The position numbers were made by a program, and so were the translations under genes. This document shows, piece after piece, positions 30,841-35,819 of a stretch of 35,819 bases of DNA. Origin of the DNA: Streptomyces torulosus (GTDB lineage Bacteria; Actinomycetota; Actinomycetes; Streptomycetales; Streptomycetaceae). Each line of letters begins with the position of its first letter. Position 1 is the stretch's first letter. The DNA lies in contig NZ_LIRK01000394.1 of NCBI RefSeq assembly GCF_001419765.1, positions 1 to 35,819 of the forward strand. The letters run 5' to 3'. Under the pieces are notes generated by a model. That model did not search any database. It had not been told where the DNA came from and saw only the letters and a program-made list of their open reading frames with translations.

Positions 30841-32160
30841 ATGGATTCGATCCACGATGACGTAGCGGAATTCGCGTTGCTGCTGAGGCGTCTGAAGGAA
30901 CGTACCGACCGCAGCTACGCGGCGCTTGCCCGTCGGCTGGACGTGCACGCCTCGACCCTGCACCGCTACTGCTCCGGTGAGGCGGTCCCGCAGGACTTCG
31001 CTCCGATCGAGCGGTTCGCCGTGCTCTGCGGTGCCTCCCCTGACGAGCGCACCGAGTTGCACCGTCGGTGGATCATGGCCTACGCCGCGCGGCAACGGCC
31101 GCGTCCGTCCGACGGTCGGCAGGCGCCGGCGCCTCGCAACTCCATGAGCGCCACGGTGTTCATCGATTCCGCTGGCGATGGTGCCGCCTCGGCCGTCCCT
31201 GCGCGTGGGCAGAGCCCGGAGGTGAGGGCGGGTAGGGACGTGGCCGGGGCTGTAACCGTCCCTGTAACAACGGACGTTCAGCTCCCTGGGGCGACTTCGT
31301 CACCGGCCCGGTCGCGGTTGTCCGGCGGGCGCCCTCGGCGGTGGCCCGGGCGGTCGGTGGTGCTCGCGGTCTCGCTCGTCGCCGTGCTTCTCGGGCTCAC
31401 CGCTTCCGCCGCCGGGCCGCCCTCCACGTCGGCCACGGGCGGTGGCCGTCCCAAGCCGCACCAGGCGCGGGCCGGCACGGCTCAGCCCGTGGCTCCCCTC
31501 ACCTGGACCGCCAACTTCCACACGCGTGGGGTCAACGGGTGCGGCGAGGACTACGTCGTCGCCAAGGCGCCGCAGCAGGTTCCTCCGCCGCCGCACCCGG
31601 AGGACGTCGCGGCGTGGGTCGACTCCCAGCGGGCGGTGCACGGCGGTCCCACCGGTGTGCAGATCACCGTGCAGGGCCGCGGCTCCGCCGCCGTCGTCCT
31701 GAACGCCCTGCACGTGCGCGTGGTCAACCGGGCCGCACCCGCCGCCGACAGGGGCATCGTCTACTCCCTGAGCGACGGCTGCGGCGCCGGCATCGTCCCT
31801 CGCTACTTCTCCGTGAACCTCGACGCGCACCAGCCCCTGGCCCGTTCGGTACCCGGCGACAACGGGTCGGGGACGAAGATCCCCGCCATCAACTTCCCCT
31901 ACCAGGTGTCTCTGCAGGAGCCCGAGGTCCTGGTGGTCTCCACGCTCAACGAGTCCTGCACCTGCGACTGGTACCTCGAACTCGCCTGGTCCTCACAAGG
32001 CCGCACCGGCACGGTCCGCATCGACGACCACGGCCGGCCTTTCCGCAGCACCAGCACCAAGGGGCTGACGGGCTACCGGTACGACCGCGTCTATTACAGC
32101 CCCGGCCGCTGGGTTCCGATCCCCGCCGTCAATATGGAGGGGAACGGAGGCGAGGGCTGA
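30841..32160 (+). CDS. XRE-family regulator with transmembrane anchor and outer domain
   Basis: A 439-aa membrane-bound regulator. Residues 5-75 form an XRE helix-turn-helix (F-A-L-L-L-R-R-L-K-E-R-T-D-R-S-Y-A-A-L-A-R-R-L, then H-R-Y-C-S-G-E-A-V-P). A disordered linker follows, then one membrane helix at about 178-200 (S-V-V-L-A-V-S-L-V-A-V-L-L-G-L). The outside domain of about 220 residues contains V-N-x-C-G-E-D-Y and C-T-C-D-W-Y-L. This build is common in Streptomyces and suggests a one-component sensor of external signals. The ATG at 30841 is at the start of the conserved helix-turn-helix; upstream in-frame starts would add an unconserved leader. It is convergent with the repeat protein gene. 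Confidence 0.85.
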   Translation: MDSIHDDVAEFALLLRRLKERTDRSYAALARRLDVHASTLHRYCSGEAVPQDFAPIERFAVLCGASPDERTELHRRWIMAYAARQRPRPSDGRQAPAPRNSMSATVFIDSAGDGAASAVPARGQSPEVRAGRDVAGAVTVPVTTDVQLPGATSSPARSRLSGGRPRRWPGRSVVLAVSLVAVLLGLTASAAGPPSTSATGGGRPKPHQARAGTAQPVAPLTWTANFHTRGVNGCGEDYVVAKAPQQVPPPPHPEDVAAWVDSQRAVHGGPTGVQITVQGRGSAAVVLNALHVRVVNRAAPAADRGIVYSLSDGCGAGIVPRYFSVNLDAHQPLARSVPGDNGSGTKIPAINFPYQVSLQEPEVLVVSTLNESCTCDWYLELAWSSQGRTGTVRIDDHGRPFRSTSTKGLTGYRYDRVYYSPGRWVPIPAVNMEGNGGEG

Positions 32161-32291
32161 CGCCGCGACAGGTCGCTGGCAGAGGCCGGATCGCCCGGGT
32201 CGAGCGGATCGAGTGGGACCGTCGTCCGTTCGGCCGTCAGGGCCCGCTGCCGAGTGGAGCCGGGAGCGGGCCGGGCGGAGTGGGTGTGGCG

Positions 32292-33212
32292 TCAGTGGGT
32301 GCTCGTGCGGCGGATGTCGGTGACGTCGCCGGACGCCGGCTCCAGCTTCACGACGAGGTCGGCCGTCACCGTCGGCGTCTCCCCTCCGCCGAAGGCATGG
32401 GTGACCCTGATCTCGCGGCTGTTGCGGCCCTCGCTCACCGTCCAGTCCACCGGGACGTTCTGGGCACGCAGGACGCCGTCCAGGTTGTTCTTCTTCTCCC
32501 ACGCCGCCAGCCGCTTCGCGAAGGCCGGCGTCAGGTAGTGCGTGCGCAGCGCCTTGGCCAACTTGGTGTCCGGGCCCGCGGCGTCGTCCTTCGCGTCGAC
32601 GTACGCGCCGTAGAAGTCGGCGATCTGGGTGACCGAGTCACCGGTCCGGCCGCTGACCGACCGCTTCGCGGCGGACGGCTTCGTGGGGGCCGCGCTCGTG
32701 GGGCGGATGTCGGTGATGCCGCCGACCACCTCATGCTTCACGACGAACCTGGTCGTGGTCGTCGGCGACTCCCCGCCGCCGTAGGTCAGGGAGACGATGA
32801 CCTCGAGGCCTTTGCGACCCTCGCTCACCGTCCACTCCACCGGAACGTTCTGGGCACGCAGGACGCCGTCCAGGTTGTTCTTCTTCTCCCACGCCGCCAG
32901 CCGCTTCGCGAAGGCCGGCGTCAGGTAGTGGGTACGCAGCGCCTTGGCCAACTTGGTGTCCGGGCCCGCGGCGTCGTCCTTCGCGTCGACGTACGCGCCG
33001 TAGAAGTCGGCGGTCTGGGTCACCAGGTCACCGTTGAAGCCGGTGATCGACCGCGGCGCGGCGGACGCCGCCGCGGATGCCTTCGCGGGGGCGGGGGCGG
33101 CGGCCTGGGCCAACGCCTGCGTCGACACGCCGAGGCCGACGGCAAGGACGAGTCCGGCGGCGACGGCAGCGCGGCGGCCCGGACGACGGAGTGCGCGGGT
33201 GTTCCTGCTCAT
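32292..33212 (-). CDS. Secreted protein of two near-identical tandem domains
   Basis: A 306-aa exported protein. The signal peptide (residues 1-37) has an Arg-rich start, a hydrophobic core A-A-V-A-A-G-L-V-L-A-V-G-L-G and the site A-L-A-Q-A. After an Ala-rich linker come two copies of a domain of about 115 residues, starting with G-D-L-V-T-Q-T-A-D-F-Y-G-A-Y-V-D-A and G-D-S-V-T-Q-I-A-D-F-Y-G-A-Y-V-D-A. They share L-A-K-A-L-R-T-H-Y-L-T-P-A-F and diverge only toward their ends. The period is 130 codons. The family is not recognised; the fold resembles small alpha-beta extracellular domains. The start ATG 33212 has GAAGGAAG upstream. It is convergent with the XRE gene. Confidence 0.82.
   Translation of the reverse strand: MSRNTRALRRPGRRAAVAAGLVLAVGLGVSTQALAQAAAPAPAKASAAASAAPRSITGFNGDLVTQTADFYGAYVDAKDDAAGPDTKLAKALRTHYLTPAFAKRLAAWEKKNNLDGVLRAQNVPVEWTVSEGRKGLEVIVSLTYGGGESPTTTTRFVVKHEVVGGITDIRPTSAAPTKPSAAKRSVSGRTGDSVTQIADFYGAYVDAKDDAAGPDTKLAKALRTHYLTPAFAKRLAAWEKKNNLDGVLRAQNVPVDWTVSEGRNSREIRVTHAFGGGETPTVTADLVVKLEPASGDVTDIRRTSTH
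32455..33012. repeat. Intragenic tandem duplication, 390-bp period
   Basis: About 168 bp at 32455-32622 recur at 32845-33012, with only two or three differences seen. The period of 390 bp is in frame. The near identity at silent positions points to recent duplication or ongoing gene conversion within the coding sequence. Confidence 0.85.
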
Positions 33213-33701
33213 GTCGTGTCTTCCTTCTTCTTCAGTAGGGGTCGCTCCCGGCCTGCGTCGGCTCTCTCGGCGGACGCCGCACCTGGGGCAGGCCACCGGG
33301 GCGTCGGGCGCCCCATGTGGGCATACCGATGCCCGGTGTGCAGGCCTCAGGAGGGAGTCGTCGACAGGCTGCGACCGGGGCCCTCGATCCGCCCCGGTCG
33401 GTGCGACATCCACAGGTTCAGAGACAGCCGGGGCCCACCGCAACCACCGCCGCCCAACCCGCGACAGCGCAACCATCCCACCCACCCTGAGCTGCGGAAA
33501 CGTGTGCTGCCTGAGATGCCGTCCTGAGACGCTCAGAGGCTGAGACGAGGCCGGGGTCGTAGCGCGAGCTACACGGCAGGGTCCATGCGCCAGTGGTGGG
33601 AGTTCAGTTGACGCCGATCAGGTGCGTCCGTACTCCAACGCCGGTGTCAGTGGGCGCTGTCAGGATGTGGGTGGCGAGGCGTCGTCATATGGAGGGGCAG
33701 C
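33213..33701. other. 489-bp intergenic region
   Basis: The region holds the upstream sequence of the secreted protein gene (GAAGAAGGAAG ribosome site at about 33219-33232 on the minus strand) and, at the other end, GGAGGGG at 33691-33697 for the next gene. Apart from these I see no gene, RNA or clear hairpin in it. Confidence 0.5.
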
Positions 33702-34310
33702 ATGAGTGCCGAACTTGGTCCGCTGGTCATCACGCGCCGCAGCGGCGCCGAGCCGATACGAGCCAACGGCGAAACGGTCGGCAGGCTCACCGACTTCTGG
33801 AGCTGGGCCTGCTCCGACCTTGCCAACAACACCATGCGCGGTGTCCTGGCCGAGTACCTCGTGGCCACGGCGCTGGGCGCGGCCGCCGGTACCCGTACCG
33901 AATGGGACACGGTCGACATCCGGACGTCCGAAGGGTGGCGCGTCGAGGTGAAATCGACGGCCTACCTCCAGTCGTGGGCGCAACCCCAGCCGTCGAAGGT
34001 CGAGTTCGGTATCGCGCCGGCTTCCGGGTGGGACGCCCCGAGCGGTGCCACCTCGGTCGAGGTGCGGCGTCGCTCCGACGTGTACGTCTTCTGTCTGCTG
34101 CACCATCAGGACAAACAGAGCCTCGATCCGCTGGACCTCGACCAGTGGACCTTCTACGTCCTGCCCACCCGTGTCCTGGATGAGCGCTGTCCCCTTCAGA
34201 AGAGGATCAGGCTCTCCAGCCTTGAGCGCCTCAGCCCGGCGAAGACCGATTTCATCGGCTTGCCGCAAGCTGTCGCCGTGGCTGCGGCAGGCGGCGGGGT
34301 TCTGCCGTAG
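33702..34310 (+). CDS. Orphan PD-(D/E)XK-like protein
   Basis: A 202-aa protein with a likely restriction-endonuclease-like core. The helix G-V-L-A-E-Y-L-V-A-T-A-L-G carries E51. It is followed by E-W-D-T-V-D-I with D72 and then W-R-V-E-V-K-S-T with E82 and K84, i.e. E, D, E-x-K in the right order and spacing. After that comes D-V-Y-V-F-C-L-L, the strand often seen in such nucleases, and a C-terminal stretch that may recognise substrate. The ATG at 33702 has GGAGGGG 4-5 nt upstream. It is isolated, with no methylase or partner gene. It could be a repair or restriction nuclease; the substrate is unknown. Confidence 0.72.
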   Translation: MSAELGPLVITRRSGAEPIRANGETVGRLTDFWSWACSDLANNTMRGVLAEYLVATALGAAAGTRTEWDTVDIRTSEGWRVEVKSTAYLQSWAQPQPSKVEFGIAPASGWDAPSGATSVEVRRRSDVYVFCLLHHQDKQSLDPLDLDQWTFYVLPTRVLDERCPLQKRIRLSSLERLSPAKTDFIGLPQAVAVAAAGGGVLP

Positions 34311-34340
34311 GCCTCCTCGCCATGGGTGCCATGGGTTTGT

Positions 34341-35813
34341 TCACGTGGTCGATCCTTGGGTGGGGCTTCGCTTCGTGGCTGTGAGGGCCGTCTGGTCTTC
34401 GGCCCACGCCCCTGCCAGTGGGCCGAAGGGGTGTTTCGTCCCGTAGTTGGCCATGCGGGTGTTGCGCGACTGGGCCTCGGGGCCGTCGGGGAGGTGGTAG
34501 TCCTCGCCTGCCTGGGACGAGTGGGTCTGGATGGTTGTGGCTGTGGCCAGGCGGCGGCGTACGTAGTGGTCCAGGGCCGTGGGGACGTCGGACGGGGTCG
34601 CGTCCGTGAGGGTGTCGGCCAGGACGGCCGCGTCCATGATCGCCTGGGCCGCGCCCTGCGCCTGGAACGGGACCATCGCGTGGGCGCTGTCACCCAGGAG
34701 CGTCACTCGGCCGACGTTCCAGCGGGTGAGCGGGGTGCGGGTGTGGATGCCGTAGCGGTTCATGCGGCCGGCGCGTTCGAGGATGCGCAGTACTCGCGGG
34801 TCCCAGCCCGCGAATGCGCTCAGCGGTTCTCCCGGCTCGGCCAGGGCCGTCCAGGACTCCTGCGCCGCCGCCACGACCTTCGAGGACGCCTGCGCCTCCG
34901 CTGCCTTCCGGGTCACCCGCGGCTCCTCCGTCCTGACCACCGCCACGACGTTCAGGAGTTGTCGGCTGCGTATCCAGTAGTGGACGAAGTGGCGGTCCGG
35001 GCCCAGCCAGATCGCGAAGTCGGGGAGGTCCAGGTCGGCCACCTCGGCTGCGGGGAGCAGTGCGCGGTACGCCGCCGTGCCCGAGAAGACCGCCTCGTCG
35101 GGGCCGAAGAGCCACCGGCGGGCCGGCGACCGTATGCCGTCCGCGGCCACGATCAGGTCCGCGCCCAGGCGTTCGCCGGCCGCCGTGGTGACGTACGCCG
35201 AGCCGTCGTCCTGGTCGATCGCCACGGCGGTCGTGCCGAGGCGTACCGAGCGGGCGGGGACGGCGGCCGCCAGGGCCTCGTGCAGGTCGGCCCGGTGGAC
35301 CTGGAGGTACGGTGCGCCGAACTCGGCCTCCGCCTCACGGCCCAGCAGGTAGCGGGTGATCTCCGAGCCGTCGGACCAGGTGCGGAAGCTCCATTGGGAG
35401 GGGCGGGCCGCTTGTGCGGCGACCGCGTCGAGGAGGCCCATGTGTCGGAGGACGCGGGTGGCGTTGGGGGCGAGTTGGATGCCGGCGCCGATCTCGCCGA
35501 AGCGGGCCGCCCGCTCGACCACCGTCACCTCGCATCCGGCTCGGGCCAGGCTCACCGCCGCGGTCAGCCCTCCGATCCCGGCGCCGACGACGATCGCCCG
35601 CAGACGGACGGACCTCCCCTTGCCGGCCGTGCGAACCGCCCGCAGGAGGGCTGGTTCCTCGTCACCGGCCGTACGAGTGCGGTCGAGCCTCCCGGCACCG
35701 GCCACCCCGACCTGGAGGGCGGGCCTCCCATCACCGGCCGCCCCTACGCGGACGGGCCGCCCGTCACCAACCACCCCAACCTGGACGGGCCCCCCGTCAC
35801 CAGCCACCCCCAC
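34341..35813 (-). CDS. FAD-dependent monooxygenase (salicylate hydroxylase-like), 5' end uncertain
   Basis: A group A flavoprotein monooxygenase. The dinucleotide fold V-V-G-A-G-I-G-G-L-T-A-A lies about 75 residues into the frame and is followed by V-V-E-R. The motif D-L-I-V-A-A-D-G-I-R-S sits mid-protein, and the FAD-ribityl motif G-R-V-T-L-L-G-D-S-A-H-A-M follows, all in normal order for the UbiH/salicylate hydroxylase type. These enzymes hydroxylate aromatic rings with NAD(P)H and oxygen. The true start is unclear. AGGGGAGG at 35613-35620 precedes a CTG at 35603 by 9 nt, right before the conserved strand. The only ATG/GTG-type starts are further up in an 11-residue repeat region, and the frame may continue beyond the window. 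Confidence 0.85.
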   Translation of the reverse strand: MGVAGDGGPVQVGVVGDGRPVRVGAAGDGRPALQVGVAGAGRLDRTRTAGDEEPALLRAVRTAGKGRSVRLRAIVVGAGIGGLTAAVSLARAGCEVTVVERAARFGEIGAGIQLAPNATRVLRHMGLLDAVAAQAARPSQWSFRTWSDGSEITRYLLGREAEAEFGAPYLQVHRADLHEALAAAVPARSVRLGTTAVAIDQDDGSAYVTTAAGERLGADLIVAADGIRSPARRWLFGPDEAVFSGTAAYRALLPAAEVADLDLPDFAIWLGPDRHFVHYWIRSRQLLNVVAVVRTEEPRVTRKAAEAQASSKVVAAAQESWTALAEPGEPLSAFAGWDPRVLRILERAGRMNRYGIHTRTPLTRWNVGRVTLLGDSAHAMVPFQAQGAAQAIMDAAVLADTLTDATPSDVPTALDHYVRRRLATATTIQTHSSQAGEDYHLPDGPEAQSRNTRMANYGTKHPFGPLAGAWAEDQTALTATKRSPTQGSTT

Positions 35814-35819
35814 GCTGAC
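35700..35819. repeat. 33-bp minisatellite upstream of monooxygenase
   Basis: At least three degenerate units of 33-36 bp, each containing a GGGCGGCCCGTC-like core on the minus strand, run to the window edge. Read in the monooxygenase frame they give 11-residue units of the type V-V-G-D-G-R-P-V-R-V-G. Traces reach as far as the ribosome site at 35613. There are no unique spacers, so this is not a CRISPR array. Confidence 0.7.

Noticed and set aside
31341..33527. Very long plus-strand open frame of 728 codons across the XRE and secreted protein genes
   Set aside because: It is a high-GC artefact. It is Arg/Pro-rich nonsense in a second frame over two real genes on different strands.
35700..35819. 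Possible CRISPR array at the right edge
   Set aside because: The 33-bp units are adjacent, degenerate and have no unique spacers between them, so this is a minisatellite.

Overview
The window looks like a piece of a Streptomyces (or close relative) chromosome. GC is very high with strong third-position GC bias, GTG and TTG starts are used, operons have 4-base stop/start overlaps, and the families are typical of that group (Pr6Pr membrane protein, XRE regulator with an extracellular domain, TIGR02677-type Wadjet genes). The left flank (1-985) carries low-complexity GC repeats and a Pr6Pr-family membrane protein gene. It is followed by an intact tRNA-Pro(CGG) gene at 986-1059 and a strong hairpin terminator.

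The main feature is a genomic island of about 26.4 kb. The 3' part of the tRNA-Pro, from the first anticodon-loop base through 3 bases past the tRNA end (1018-1062), is repeated exactly (45 bp) at 27431-27475. Just inside each end lies a nearly identical 21-bp sequence made of two TGGGAGCC units 11 bp apart, as expected of recombinase arm sites. No integrase gene lies inside. A degraded integrase C-terminus is tentatively seen just outside the right repeat (27589-27722), next to a differently worded but equally spaced set of GGGAGTG repeats. This suggests that two related elements once sat in tandem at this tRNA.

Almost everything inside the island looks like defence or the debris of defence. 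From left to right: a lone E2-CBASS-like gene; a type I restriction scar (truncated hsdS joined to an intact hsdR, with no hsdM); an unrecognised 418-aa protein; a frameshifted aminotransferase fragment; a minus-strand operon of a two-helix membrane protein, an HsdM-like methylase and a two-domain HsdS-like protein; a QatB-QatC pair without QatA or QatD; a zinc-ribbon protein; a DUF433/DUF5615 toxin-antitoxin pair; a complete four-gene Wadjet operon (jetABCD, 15289-23766); a small membrane protein; a protein with an N-terminal putative DNA-binding region, a coiled coil and a NaeI-like domain that has lost key catalytic residues; and a two-gene operon of an unknown 186-aa protein and a PD-(D/E)XK nuclease.

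The right flank (27476-35819) is ordinary accessory or chromosomal sequence: a zinc-ribbon membrane protein, a broken GIY-YIG-like gene split at a G-run, two small unknown genes (one probably frameshifted), an XRE regulator with a membrane anchor, a secreted protein built of two nearly identical domains, an orphan PD-(D/E)XK protein, and an FAD monooxygenase whose upstream region is a 33-bp minisatellite read as 11-residue repeats.

The best candidates for something undescribed are the catalytically altered NaeI-like protein with the adjacent 186-aa/PD-(D/E)XK operon (24202-27218), the QatBC-only pair (10529-12633), and the membrane protein-HsdM-HsdS operon without a restriction subunit (7193-10166).
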